Source of the DNA: Chaetorhynchus papuensis
Lineage: Eukaryota; Chordata; Aves; Passeriformes; Rhipiduridae
DNA length: 64,000 nucleotides
Direction: 5' to 3'
NCBI GenBank assembly: GCA_013396525.1
Contig: VWYX01000722.1
Span: 372,001 to 436,000, forward strand
Part shown: positions 21,851 to 34,760 of the stretch, in pieces
Numbering within the stretch: the first letter of the stretch is position 1
How the letters are laid out: each line of letters begins with the position of its first letter
The notes under the pieces: generated by a model
What the model was told of the DNA's origin: nothing
Database searches by the model: none
The model's input: only the letters and a program-made list of their open reading frames with translations
Translations under genes and position numbers: made by a program

Positions 21851-24470
21851 TACTCTCTGTCACTCAGCATCTCTACCTTTTTCTTTTCTTTGGAAGGTGA
21901 AATTAGAGCTGAATTTGCACCATTTTTCTCGGCTGGGAGCATCTCTAGAGAGCTGTATGATAATTTTTACCTGTAGTCACAGATGCACACACTAAGAAGA
22001 AAACTACCAATGTTTGTATAGAAAGTAAAGGCCATTTTTGTACTTTTCTAGCAGCTCCACAATCACAGAGAAATCCAGATCACTTGTTTCAAGAGACGAC
22101 ACCGATCCATCTAAACCACACTGAGAAAAGAATCCCTTACTTTAAGCCTTGCAATCGGCGCATCCAAATATTAAATGATCCCATTCTTTATCATCTCTTG
22201 TCCTCATGTGAAGTGCTCACAAACACTAAAGGTGTTTCATACCACCGTGGCACAGTGCCCACGGACAACATTGCCCATCCCCAGCACAGAGAGATGGGAA
22301 TAAGCCCCAGCCCTTGCAGCACAGCTCCCAGGCTGCAGCTCCTCTCTTAATGCTCCTTGCTGGCTCTTTAGGAATTGAGGGGCAAGGCTGCCTGTCCAGA
22401 AGCAGTTACACAGATCCCACTTCTGCAGCATAAGAAGAAATGTGTTTTCCATGCTGGTCACCAATAAACCAGGGCACGTCCCATACGGGGCTCCCGCTGC
22501 CGTCCCCTCGCTCAGGTACCTCTGCTCTTGTGCAATGGCACAGACAGGGAGAAGAATTCTTTCTTAACTCCTGCAGCTGAACTCTCTGCACTCTGCAGCA
22601 TGAGACTGGATCACACTGTTCATTACCTTATCTTCCTCAACTACATTACTAATGGTCTAAAAATTAGCCAGGCCTTCTGTAAAAATCCACCCACTCAGCT
22701 GGGGCCTTTGACTCAGTTGAATGGCAGTGTTGGGGCTGACACATTTCAAACCCCCATATTCTCCCAAGTGCAAAAACAAGGCCCACACTCACGGAACCTG
22801 TTGGTCAGGGCCAGCTTTGGCACTCGTGCCTGTACTGCACCCAGCATAGCTGAGTTCAGGTGAGCACTGGGACGCTTCAACACCTTTATAATCTATACAA
22901 ATAACTCAAGTGTGCCCAGCTGGGTCGGGGACATTCGCCAGTCTCACCACAAAACAACTGTGCACAGCTTGAACCTCCAGAGAAGGGAAGGGTTTTCATA
23001 TGGCTCAGAGGTCCACAGCAGGAGGTGATTCATACGCCACAGGGTCCTCGGGGTAAAGCACAACATGCAAAGGACTCAGCTCGAGGGTTTCCTTGTGCAT
23101 GGCAGAGATTCCTCCTGGCCAGGGAGAAGGGGCTCCCTGGCACCGGGCAGCCCCAGGTCGGACTTGCTCTGCTGCCTTCAGCCTCCCTGACCAAGCAGCA
23201 CTTGCTTCTCTCCCTGCGGCCCGTGTGGAGAAGGGGCTCTGCCCCTCTCTCGTTCGGTTTGAAGCAAAGTTACTGCCTTATTAGACTCTGTTTAGCAAAA
23301 ATAACAGTGTGAACAGGCTGAAAAACTGGTCTCTGGAATTGCCCCCGGGGCTCTGGGTAAGTCACACAGAAGGAATGGGTCTTCAGATTGCTTCACTTGG
23401 GACATAGATACCCGTCATTAGCTGGCGCTGAACAACACCCAAAATTGCTCTGTGACTGATAAAGACGTACAAGATGGTGGGTGAGGGCAAAGGCAGGGCC
23501 TGGGCTGTCTGGACAGGGCGTTGGTTGGTCCATACTGATTTCCTGTAACCCACAGGGCCCCACTTCTCCTTTCCTTCTCAAGGCTCTTGTCTAACAGGAA
23601 AACTGCCTCTGTGCCCTGTTGGGACACCGGGTGCTGAGCACAGGCCAGTTGCACAAGCTCTAAGGGTACCTCTAGTACCTTAATCTGCCCCCTCCCTCAT
23701 TAGATGTGTGCTCATTGCCTCCTTTCCTTCCTCTTCTTCATTTCCTTGCTGTTGCAGGAGGACAAACACCGAGCGAGTGAAGAAAGTGTCCAGAAAGGAA
23801 CCTCAGACGGGGAAGCATCCAGTGGTCCCCTGGTACGGGTGCCATTTACGGAACCTGCCCCCCAGAGATGCAGTTTCTCAGTGCAGTGTCATACATCCCC
23901 TGTTGCTGCCTATTACTTAATCTTTGCTTCCTCAAAGAGCACCCAGAATTGGGTAACAGGTTTCCTGAAGGTGACAGAAGCAAGGAAAAGATAGCACTTC
24001 AATGATAAAAATGAAAAGTTTGTCATGAGGGACTTGGACCCATGTCCACTACTGAAAGCGGAAAGAAGTGGTCGAGTATGCATGAGGGGCACAACGAAAA
24101 TTTCATTCTTGGTCTGGAAACACATGGAAAAGGTGCCACACTAATCTCTGCAGTGGTCTGAAGGACAAGCTGGCTCCTCTGTGCCTGCACACAAACAGCA
24201 AATGAGGCACTGAGGGGCACATTTCCCTCCACACACACACCGAGGGAGCTGACTGCCAGCAGGTCCAGCAGCACAGGGCTGCTCCTCTCCTGCAAAGCCC
24301 TGGGTAAGGGACAAGCTCGGCCAATTTATGTGCACCCCAGACATGAACTCTTCTCTGTTTTAAATTCTTCTTCCCCAGCAGCCAGATCTGGTAAGAAAAC
24401 AGCACATTTAATGTAAAATGAATGGTGAATTTTGAACAGATGGGACAGAAAGCACAGGAACAGGGTTGTT
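21851..24470. other. Unique non-coding DNA
   Basis: No repeat family, RNA gene or supported exon. A weak local palindrome (CCGTGGCAC / GTGCCCACGG) lies at about 22244-22263. A short (CA)n occurs around 24228-24240. Open frames up to about 110 codons overlap and carry no domains. Confidence 0.45.
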
Positions 24471-24511
24471 TCTTCAGTCCAACATCCTCACTGAGGATGT
24501 TGCACTGAAGA
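24471..24511. repeat. 41-bp near-perfect palindrome
   Basis: Arms of 20 bases (24471-24490 and 24492-24511) are reverse complements with one mismatch (24479 against 24503), separated by a single base at 24491. The core is AACATCCTCA-C-TGAGGATGTT. No transposon terminal repeat or target duplication is evident around it. Possible origins are a template-switch event, the fold-back remnant of a small DNA element, or a selected dimer binding site. Confidence 0.9.
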
Positions 24512-27500
24512 TACTGAACAAGAGCCTGTGGGTTTTTTAATTAATTTATAGGTTTAGAACAGATTTTCCCAATATTCAACACTCCTGGGAGACAGCAGTT
24601 GGCAATATAACTCGGAATCCCATAAAACTGATCATTCAAGCGTCCATGTCTCACTGACAGATTTAGTTTGGATCAGTACTGCTTTTCAGATATAAGAACA
24701 AGAGACCATAGTTCATAAACTCATTATTTCCTTCATGAACAGGTGGCTTTTTTACCGCAGCTTCAGCACAAAGACTTCTTAGGTTTAAAGACACAGTGTG
24801 CAGAATTACTTGTTAAACTCCTGTTGGCCAAACAGGAAACTGTCGGATTACTTGCATTTTTGTTACTCCTTTTGAAAACACTGAGATCTTGCTTAGACAG
24901 AAGTCAGGGCTGACTTTCAGCTACTGAGACTCATGATGCCAGGAATACAAAACCAATGATCTGTATTTGAGGACAGATAAAAGATCTAACAACTTCTGGC
25001 CAACAAAACAGCCTGGAGGGAGTAGCAAGAGCCCATCCTGCTCATCCCATCATCTCTGCTTGCTGTTGAGAATGTCTGCTCAGGAGCTGAGCGAGGTCTG
25101 TTGGTGTGCTGCAATCACCCTGGCAGCATCTTGGCAGCATTTCCAAAGCTGTTAATTAGCAGATTACTCATCAGTGGAGCTAGGGCATCCTGTAAACCGA
25201 TGCCCCATTGACCCTGCTGAATTATTTTCCTATAAATAAAATGCAAACCTCACAGGTTGGTCTCCACAGATTTTCCCCTTCATTTTCCCAGTCAAAGCAA
25301 CTATTCAGAATGGTATAGAAACACCTGCTCAGCACTGAACTAGCCTGGAAGGGAGCCTTTCCCTGCAGCCTTGCACACCACGTGTGCCACCGGAACAGAG
25401 CAGATCAAACACCCAGCTAAACGTGCCAGTGCATTTGCAGGCTGCTGCAGTTTGCTTGCAGCCTTGAGCATTAGAATAGAGTTTGTTTAGAGGGGAGATG
25501 TTGACAAGGACACTGGGATTTATCCCCTGCTTGTTGAAAAAGTAAAGGAGGACTTTTAAGTTCTACCTGAAGGGAAGATCTTGCACCAGCAGAGCATCTG
25601 TGGGTAGCACCCATGGCTGGGCAGCCTCTCACCATATTGAGAGTGCAGCCAGGATCCAGAGCTGAGCAAAATTTCACTTATACAACTGGTGGTTAATTCT
25701 GTGCCAACAGTAATTAGCTTCTGTAAAGAGTTTATAACAAGAAACCACAAAACAGTTTTATTCTGATGAAACTGATGGGGAAAAGCCATGTGCGTCTGTC
25801 CATGGGGTGAGAGCTCCAAGGCTTGGCAGCAGAATTGAGGCTCAGCCTTTCAGGCCAAAGGCAAACAACGTTTCCCTGAGCCCAGAGAAGCTTCCTTTCT
25901 AACACTGCTTGTATTGCTCAGCATCTCTAGCCCTAGTCAGGGAGCTGGGCTGCTGCTGTCATCAATGAAACGGAGAAACAGGCAGGACCTTGCTCCAAGC
26001 ACACCCAGTCTGGGGCTCTGCTTTGGCCAACACTGTCACTTGAGCTAAATCCTGAATAAATTTATGCCAAAGAGATTGCTGTCAAAAGTCCAGGATTAGG
26101 GTTTTAGCCAATTATTAGTAAAGACTTGGTACTAAATAATGGTATTGATCTTGAAAGAGCAGAGAATGTACATTTGATTCTGCAGTTGGGACAAGTTGTA
26201 TTATTAATTTCAGTGGGATTACATCCATTTATAAAACTAAAGCAAGTGCTCCTAATTTTTTCATAGATTTCTTTATTAACATGTGTTCATATCAAAAGTA
26301 TGCTGAAATAGGGATTCTGTTCCATTCTCATTGGAATGAGCTCTGGCACTGAACAAATGAAAAATCTTAACCAGAACTCGTAATAACTTTGCTATAACTT
26401 CTGGATACAGGCATCTGTCTGAATGCAAACAGGAACTGGGCAGTGGGGCAAAGTCAATGTGTGACTGACAACTCGAGAGATGTGGGTTCAACACTTGGAT
26501 TTTCCTGACCAAGCTCTATCACCAGCTCTCTCACCCCGTTCAGATTATTTCCCCTCCTTCTACTTTTGTTTCTTTTCTCACTGTTTCTGTTTTATTCATT
26601 CATGCTGCAGTTCCTCTTGACACGTTCTGAACAGTACATGGCAACAGGGTCCCAGCTCAGTCCAAGATTCTGGGCATGGCTGTGGTAGAAATAAACAGTA
26701 ATTAAAATTTGATACTCTTGTTCCTTGGAGTACATGTGCTCCCCGCCAATCTAAGAGAGCAAGAGAAAAGAGCTCTTGTTTTCCTAAAGTTTCCTGTGTC
26801 TCCTGAGAGGAGCAGGGGTTTAGATCTCTGGGTTGTGTACAAGTGCTCAGGGCTGAGAAGTTGGGGTTCAGGGCTCTGCTGATGATTTGCACTGCTGCCC
26901 ATGGTCACGCCTGTGCTGCTACCTGTCCCCAGAACCAGCACTGAACAATCTTACAGAAGTTTTCAACGTTGCAAATGTACTCTAGGTGTAAAAATTTTCC
27001 ATCCAATATCCCCAGTGGCCCCATAAGCTAAGCAAGAAAGTGACTTTATGAGACAGCAGTGGAACAGAACAAGGCTGGTCCTGGACCATTTGTCATTGGC
27101 TTGTTGCTATCAGATTTTACTAACAAGAGGTGGCACTGGTACCTTGTTGTACTGAAACTACTCCAAAGTCATTAGCTGTGATGTCCAAGCCAAACCCTAT
27201 TGCATTTCCTTTTACCATCAGCCAAGAGATCGTGATTAGAAGAGATGTATAATTAGAAACTATTTAACAGGAAACTGAAGAGAACCTCTAGTCATTGTAA
27301 CCCTGGACTTTATTCCAAAGACAAAATAAATCAGGAAGGCTTTACTCTTGACGTAGTGTAGCATTAAATCTGGTTCCAGTGAGTGCCATAAGAAAGCAGG
27401 GAAGGAGAAGAACGTAAGAAGCTACAGATAGCTGAGCCCCCAAAGGTATGGGACAGGTTCCCTCCAAATCTTCAGCTTCCAGGAGAGAGGAAGGGCCCCG

Positions 27501-28429
27501 TGTCTTTATCCTGCTGGAGGCATTTTGCGCCTGGGGAGGGAGCATCTTCAGTGCTGTCACACAAAAGGCACTACGCTCCTGGCAGGGATCATTTTGCCTG
27601 TCAGGGATGCGCTGGGGCGAGTTCTGGGGAACAGGATCATCCCACGTCATTGGAGGGAGATTCCTCGTTCATCCCGCAAGGGGAGGGAGGAAGGGCGGGA
27701 CCAGCCTTTGCCCCCAGTAAGCTCCTGCAGCCCGGAGGGGATGCTCTGGTGCAGCCACAGCCCGGCCTCCACGCGGGGGAATGGCCCAAGGAGAACGGTG
27801 CCGACATGGGCACAACAGATAGACCTAAGGACAGGCTTTAGTTACAAGAAGATTAGATACTCCACTGAATAAAGAGCTCAAAATAAGTTATGTGGAGCCA
27901 TTAGGTTCAGGTCCTGCAAGTAAAGGGCCCTGGACCGTGTATGGGCCTGTCTCACGACACTGGTCCAGCCCTTAAGGCATGCCCCTCTTTCTTGCTGCAG
28001 TTACTTGCTAGAAAACTCCAGCAACCAGGCCAAATTTTGGAAAGGCAAAGGAGAAACTGCTGCTGAGCAGTGCAGAACCCTGGCTGTGACCTGTCACACC
28101 CAGCCAGCTGTGCTGGCCCTGGGAAAGGCAGACCCTGTGGCTCAGAGCTGACAGGGACGATCCACACCGGTGCAAGCAGAGCAGGTTCCTGCCTGGAGTG
28201 ACCATTAAATGTCATGTTCAGGGCATTTGCAGGCTTGGTGTTGCTCTGTGGTGCTGCTGGCATTCCAGCCTGCTGGCCGAGCCAAGGTCAGGGCTACCAG
28301 CTACTCACTCCTCTGTCACCAGCATTGCACAACGTGCCCAGGACCTGACTGCTGCATTCTCATTTTCCTCCTGCTCAGATGTATCCCTGTGCAGGAAGCA
28401 GCTTTTGGGATAGATGGGGAATGTTGCTG
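24512..28429. other. Unique non-coding DNA
   Basis: Mostly featureless. A string resembling the '...TTCAGTGGGATTA' core of old amniote repeats occurs at 26200-26222, too short to call. A GC-rich part at about 27460-27790 stays open in several frames on both strands with no domain. No RNA gene or repeat family was recognised. Confidence 0.4.
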
Positions 28430-28680
28430 AAAATAATTTGAAAGGCAAAGAGGGCTAAAATATACTGTCATGATATTTCTGAGTAAATAAAGATAAGGGC
28501 GATGGAAGCTGCTCTGGCAGGGACATTAGCAGAGCCTCAGCAAATTAGTTTAGCACTAGAAAATTAACATGGAACGGAAACAAGACATTCAAAGCAAGGA
28601 TGTGCTTTCACTAGGCACAGAGCCGAAGTTATTTGAGAAGAAGAAGCGGAGCTGGTTCCAGAGTAGCTAATTCATTTCTC
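28430..28680. other. AT-rich block, candidate conserved non-coding element
   Basis: Homeodomain- and POU-like strings (AAATTAGTTTAG, AAATTAACATGG, TAGCTAATTCATTT) occur together in DNA with no repeat hallmark or open coding frame. A regulatory role is inference only. Confidence 0.2.
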
Positions 28681-31600
28681 CTTATCTCCCCTTGGCAGAG
28701 GCTCGCTGCCTAGAGAGCGCTTGATGTATGCCTGCTGCTTCCTCCCCTCTCCCCTCACGGGTTTGCCTTGCACAAAACAAGAATTAGTTCTGTTGCAAAT
28801 GACTCTGGTTCCCCATGGGCTGCAGAGAAACAAATCACAGCTCACTGGGCACCCTGTGACACCCCAGCACTCTGAACCACGGGGCAGCACTTGCACTTGC
28901 TCCAAGTTCAGCTCTCTGCTAAAGTATTTGCTGGAATACAAATGCCAGTCATAAACACTTTTTTCCATAATATTTGTATATTGGTGAAGGCCCAGACTGA
29001 TTCACTGTCACAAAACACTTCTCAATTGTGGCTTAATTTGCTTAGTGAACCCGAACTGCCCACCAATCTTACTGCCTGATGACTTTGTTGTGGTGCAAGC
29101 CTGTTACAAATTTCAGGGAGGTACTAAAACAACAGGTGTGATATCTGCAAGATATAACACATCTTATTCCCTGGTAGCCAAACTCATTTTCTGAGCAGTT
29201 CATTTAGCAGAGCCAGGATTATATGGACAGAGATACTAGAACATCCTGCTGGACCATTTTGTGATAAAATGACTCTCTACACATTTAAAACCAAGTGGTC
29301 CCTGTTTATGACACTTTATAGCTTAAGTTTCAAACATGTCAGGGTTAAGCACAGGCTTTGGCCAAGCTGGGATTCGAGCTGGGTTAACCTTGCAACTTGA
29401 GGCTCAGCAGCTCTTCCAGGTCTGAGCTGAGCAGACATCAAAAAGCTTTGCAGCGTGTAACACTGGTGAATAATAAACATTCTGTGACAGCTTTAAGCTG
29501 CTGCTGCTATCGTCCTCCTTTGGCTGCTGTCTGAGGAGGTCCTGTCTCCCTCTGTGCCTCTCTCTGCAGCCGTTCTGTCCCATCAAGGTGACCCTTTGCA
29601 CCTCTCTTGCTGAGCTCTGGGCTGTGTGTGGGAGCAGGTTCTGCTCAGAGTGGCACAGCTTGGTTTCCCCAGAGCCCCAGGAACAGAGGTGAGCATTCTT
29701 GCCAGAACACCTCCTCTTTGCTTCCCAGCTGTTCAGCCTGGCACGTGCCAATTCATGCTGATACTTTTTCTGGATGTTTGCTAGATTTTTGGAAGAGGTG
29801 GGAAAAAGTGAACTCAGTCCATCTCTCCTAGTTTATGCTGAACTGACTACGTGTCAGTGAAGATGTTGAGAATTCAGCCTCTGATTTTGTAGTTTGGTGG
29901 TTTCCAATGAATTTTCAATAACCTCTAAGAAAAATTCTGCATTGTTCATAGCTCTAAGCTCCTCACTTTTTTTTTGTCTTATCACCCCTTATTTTGCGTT
30001 CTCTTCCAACAAGGACTGATTCTGCTACATTCATCTGGTAGCACGCTGAATACATTTTGAGGATTAAATAAAACCAAGCTTTTATAGTCACCTGGGACAT
30101 AATCTTCAGCAGTTAAAGAAAAGCAAAGTGGTGGTTACCTGTGAGTTATGAGTTGAAGACCTGTCAGATTCTGCTACAACAGCAGCATCCATGAATGACT
30201 CCTCAGTGGAAAATCTGGGTTGTCAGCTTATTGCGAGCATCTGTTGTGCCACTGGCAGTGACATTTCAAAGTATGAAGCCCAGTTGGTAAGTAGCTATTT
30301 TAGAACAGAAGTATAAATTCAGCACACTTTCATCAAAACCAGAGCATGCATTTAGCAGCCTGGAACCTGATGTCAGCAGGAAACATTTGTAACACGAACA
30401 CAAACGCAACAGGAGAGGGCTCGGTGTCATTCCTTTGGTAAACCAGGACTGGAGAAGCTGGGGGCAAGAAAATTTTTCCTACTAAGTTTTCTTGACTGAA
30501 GAGACAAATTCTTCCCTAGGGAAAGGCTCGTGTGTACAAATCAAAAACTGAGAGTGGCCTTGCCTTACGTGGTCTCAGCTAGGCAGCGTCTTTCATGGTG
30601 AAAGAACTGAGCTGCTCGTGAAGGACGTGTTTGTTCAGCCCCACAAGCCTTGAAATGTGTAGCCTGGTGAAGGCAAGGGAGCCTGGAATCTGTGCAGCCC
30701 TCATGGCTGCAGCTCCCAGTGCCAGGAACACCCCAGGAGAACATTCCTGCCCCGGGACAGCACAGCAAAGGACGGGGCAGCCCGAGCACGGAGCAGCCAC
30801 GAACTGCGGCCACAGCAGCCTCGCAGCGAAAGAGTTAAAACGCCTGAGTCATGTCTTTTCAAGAATTGAAGGACTAGCTGTGAAAAGCTGTGCTGACTTC
30901 CAGGGAAGCAGGCTGTAAACAACTCAGCAAACCGAGGGCAGGGCAGGGTAAGAGACGTGACGGGTACAAATCTCCCGCACGGCCAGCACGGGCGAGGTGC
31001 TCGTCAGAAAGGCATGTGCAGCTGTTCCCTGCTCAGCCTGTTTACTCTGCACCGGGATTTACCATCTGTGCAGCACAACAATGCTCGCACCAGAAATCAG
31101 CGCCTGTCAGATGGAGCCTGGTCTCGTGGCTGCAGCACAGGACAAGCAGTCAGGAGATTTAGATTCTATTTATTGCTCTCCTAGTGGCTCCCAGAGCAAA
31201 TATGGGGAAATCACTTCGCTGCTTTGTGTCTTGTTTTCCTCCAAGATGCTGCTTTACCTTATTAGTGGAATGAACACTCTTTGTTTGTGTTTATCAAGTG
31301 CCTTTTGTTCTCTGGATGCAATGATAAAGTAGAACTAAACAACATGTATTTACACAGAATTTCTAAAGCTTCAGAAACAGCTGGTCAGCCTTCCTGCTGC
31401 AGCAAAGTTAAAGGTCTGTAAACTCTGTCACAAATAACCCCAACCCAGTACAAAAGTCCCTGTGCTCCTCTCTCCACTGCACTTCAGATACTGAAGAAGG
31501 GATACTTTAGAGATCAATGAGAACACTGGAATACGTGAAAAGAAACAAAGAAATAAAATTTGTTCAGAGGTGAGCCAATACAAATGATCCCAAAATTTGG

Positions 31601-32169
31601 GGAATTTTGATATTCTACCCTGAATTTTTGAGCTCCTTATTGGCATTGGTAATTGAATAGCATTGAAAAGTCAAGGCACCCCTTTGTATAATACATTTTC
31701 TTCTTCAGAATAAATCTTTTAGAGTTTTTTGCTAAATCAAAGCACTGCAGCCATGCAGGACTCAGTATTCCATGTGAGATCTCTGTGAACTGCACCGACT
31801 TCAGGATGCACATTTTCTTAAATATTCCAAGAGTTCCTTGGATTGCACTTACTCCAGGATTAGCCCTGAGTCTTTATCAGAATTATGGAGGAGATCATGG
31901 ATGGGTCTTCACTGATAACACTTTTCCAAAGCCTGACAATATTGCTTAAGAAAAGTCATTTATGGAGCAAGACTGTGGGGTAAGTCCTGCTGTCAGTTCC
32001 AGTGGGGTGCCTTGCCAGGGTGTGTGGAGAGGAATGTCCCTCTATGGCACTTCAGAAAAAGCTTTGTCCCACTCAAATTAACACTGCCAAAGTACTGTAG
32101 CATCACAGCTCATATTTTCTGTATTCTCTGCCTTCCAGTGAATAACTCTGTGATGGGTTCTGCTCCTCT
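28681..32169. other. Unique non-coding DNA
   Basis: No repeat family, RNA gene or supported exon. A moderately GC-rich part lies at about 30680-31000 and contains an AP-1-like TGAGTCA near 30845. The rest is AT-leaning unique sequence. Confidence 0.42.
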
Positions 32170-33000
32170 TCTATCTCCCCGTGGTTGATTGTATATATAA
32201 GGAAAACAGTCCGGCCATTTTTGTGTTTCCTTTTAATTCTCTTGTTGTTATTGGGACCTAAATGATCTTGTTTTTGTTTTTACTGCTCTGTAATGAGTCA
32301 CCGGCTTATTTAATTTAATTTTATTGTAATTGTTATCTTTTCATTCTTGTTTTTTTCCAGTCAGTTACTCATAAGACCACAAGATATAAACAAGACACTG
32401 TTGCTTGGACAACTTCTGAGGGTAATTTTTTTCACTGTCACCCAAATGCAAAGCCATTTACTGAATGGTCCTCACTTCCTAAGAACTTTCACCTCAGTCC
32501 ATGTATATTTTTCCCACATGTCATGTTTCTATTGATCCTTATGTTTTCCAGCTAAAAGAGATCAGTCTGTCTGGTTTTGTTGCGGCTTGGAATCTTTCTT
32601 GGGCTTTCTAACTGTGCCTGATCTAAAACTTTCCGTGGAAATTTTAGTGATAGAAAATCAAGTTTCATTTTATATTATTTCTTTTGTAAGAAATAAATTC
32701 AGCCAAAACATTTTGTTCAAAACTTTGGGAGAAACAGTTATCCAGCACAATGTTAAATTTTCCTTTGCCATCTCCTCCATTTCCATGCCAACCTCATCTT
32801 TGGCAGAGCATTCTGCGGTGACTCTTTCTTGCCAGATTTCTTATCTTTAACCTGATTGCCCAAGGAAATGGGATTTATGTCGTTGTGCTACGTTTGCATA
32901 TGTTACATACACGTGTCTCTTTATCCATCAGTATAATTTCAAAGCAACTGGCAGCTTTCCACCAGATCTGATGTAAAGACACAAGTCTAAATTCTGTTAA
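32170..33000. other. AT-rich, T-rich segment
   Basis: The plus strand is T-rich, with strings such as TTTAATTTAATTTTATTG at about 32310-32327 and a short T run near 32350. No transposon hallmark or exon was found. It could be an old, fully eroded repeat or simply AT-rich spacer. Confidence 0.4.
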
Positions 33001-34437
33001 CATTTTGTGTTTCACTGTAGTTGTCAGACAGAAAAGAATTTTTATGAATGCTTCTGTGAAGGGAAAAGCCTCAGGAGCAGTGACCTTGTGCTCACTAGCA
33101 CAGAAAGCAGATGAGAGAGAACAGCAAATGCCCAGCTACGGGAAAATCCACTGGAGTTCACCCCCATCAGGACAGACACCACAGGGCATAAAGGCACAGA
33201 ACAGCAAGACTCTTGGTTCTGCTGCCTGGGGTGCTTTGTTTCCTGTGAGGCTGGAAACCCTCGGAATCTGTGAGACTGACTGGCTGTAAATGTGCACCAG
33301 TTTGATTGGAAATGGTTCATATTTTGGGGCAAAGCAAAGTGCTTTTGTTTAAGGTGATCTGCAGCTCTGCATCGCCCTTACTGGTGAGCAGAGAACCAGG
33401 AGACTCACGGCCTCAGAAAGCTGAAGGCTCTGTCAGTGTGCTCCTGTTACCTCTGCTCCTCAGAGCAGTTCAGAGCTCCCTGGATACGACACAATTGCAC
33501 CTTCCAGTCACAGCTTCAGGCATTCCCTAAGATGCAAATTGTCTGGCGTGAAAAAGCATCTTTTGCGTATCTGTGTGCAACTTCTACATGAAGTAAAGTT
33601 TCTGTAGTGCCCCAGAACCTCAGCAGCCTCTGCAGATAACGAGCATCAGAGCAGGAACAAGCACAGGCACAGAACCACTGCAGGGATGGGCCCAGCAGCA
33701 CCAACAGACTGGGTATGGCATGGACAAAAATCTGCTCTAACAAGGAACCTTGTAACAGCCATGACAAGAGATGGCACATTTTGTGTGAAGGCTTTGATAA
33801 ACTCCAAGCGCTGTGGGAGCAGCTTCAGAGATTAGCAGCAGTGGTTTTCTCTGAGTCAGCAATGAGCCAGCCCACCTCCCCATGGTAGGAGGTACCAGGA
33901 TGTTTGGAATGCCATCCCCAGGACAAGAGGTCAGACTGAACTTCTGACCACTGTGATCATTGAAAAACTTGAGGCTGCTTTTGCAAGAGTTAACACCAGT
34001 TAACTGAAGTCAGATCCCAGCTTGGGTAATTCCATTCTACCTCCCTAAAATTCCCCATTTATTTCAAACAGATGCAGTATTTTTCACTTCCTCCATTAAA
34101 AACTGCTGAGTAGTTCTGTGTGTTGTGCTGAGCACTGGCAGTGTTTTACCCCAAGGGTAGCTACAGCACCCAGGGAATGACCAGTGCAGAGCTTTGGTAT
34201 ATTCAGTTATATTTTGGGGCAATGCTGGTCTGTCTGTTCAGTGTGAGAACTGCTGGGCATTCTCCCACAGAGCCATGGTTTGCACAAACAGCCAACAAAA
34301 GCTGGCACTGAGGATTTTGTCCTGTGGACAGATCAGTAGAGCATGAGCTACGCAGCCTCTGGGTTTAGCTCTTCTGTTTATTTCAAGTAGCAACTTGGTC
34401 ACTTTCTAGTAAGGCCAAAAAGCACCTTATTTTTACG
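33001..34437. other. Unique non-coding DNA
   Basis: No repeat family or supported exon. Single motifs only: an exact octamer (ATGCAAAT) at 33532-33539 and a MAF/AP-1-like CTGAGTCAGCA at 33851-33861. Confidence 0.42.
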
Positions 34438-34760
34438 TCAGAGTAAGTTGAGCTGGACTCTTAATTCCTGTGCCTCAATACTCATTAGTAACAGTGAAAT
34501 AGCAATGCTCATTAATGCATCATTGATATTTACTATAATGGATGCTTTATGATCACTTTGCAAGGGAGATGGATTCCTCTTTCCCATTTCTTCTGATCCA
34601 TACAAAGTGATGAATGAACAAATTGAGCCATTTGCAGCATACACTGTGCTAGACACCTCACAGTGCTCGATGGCAGCAGAAGCAAACACAGAAGTACAGC
34701 CAGGAACAGTAATTGAAAGCATGTTCAGGGAGACAGAACTGCAGCTTATTCTTAACAAGT
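34438..34760. other. Candidate conserved non-coding element; open minus-strand frame
   Basis: A 106-codon frame on the minus strand spans this block, in mixed-composition DNA where long open frames are less expected. The translation has no recognisable domain. The plus strand carries GCTCATTAATGCATCATTGA (about 34508-34527), a dense set of homeodomain/POU-like strings. I prefer a non-coding element, but an eroded coding exon cannot be excluded. Confidence 0.2.

Noticed and set aside
26200..26222. TTCAGTGGGATTA string like the core of old amniote repeats
   Set aside because: Too short to distinguish from chance.
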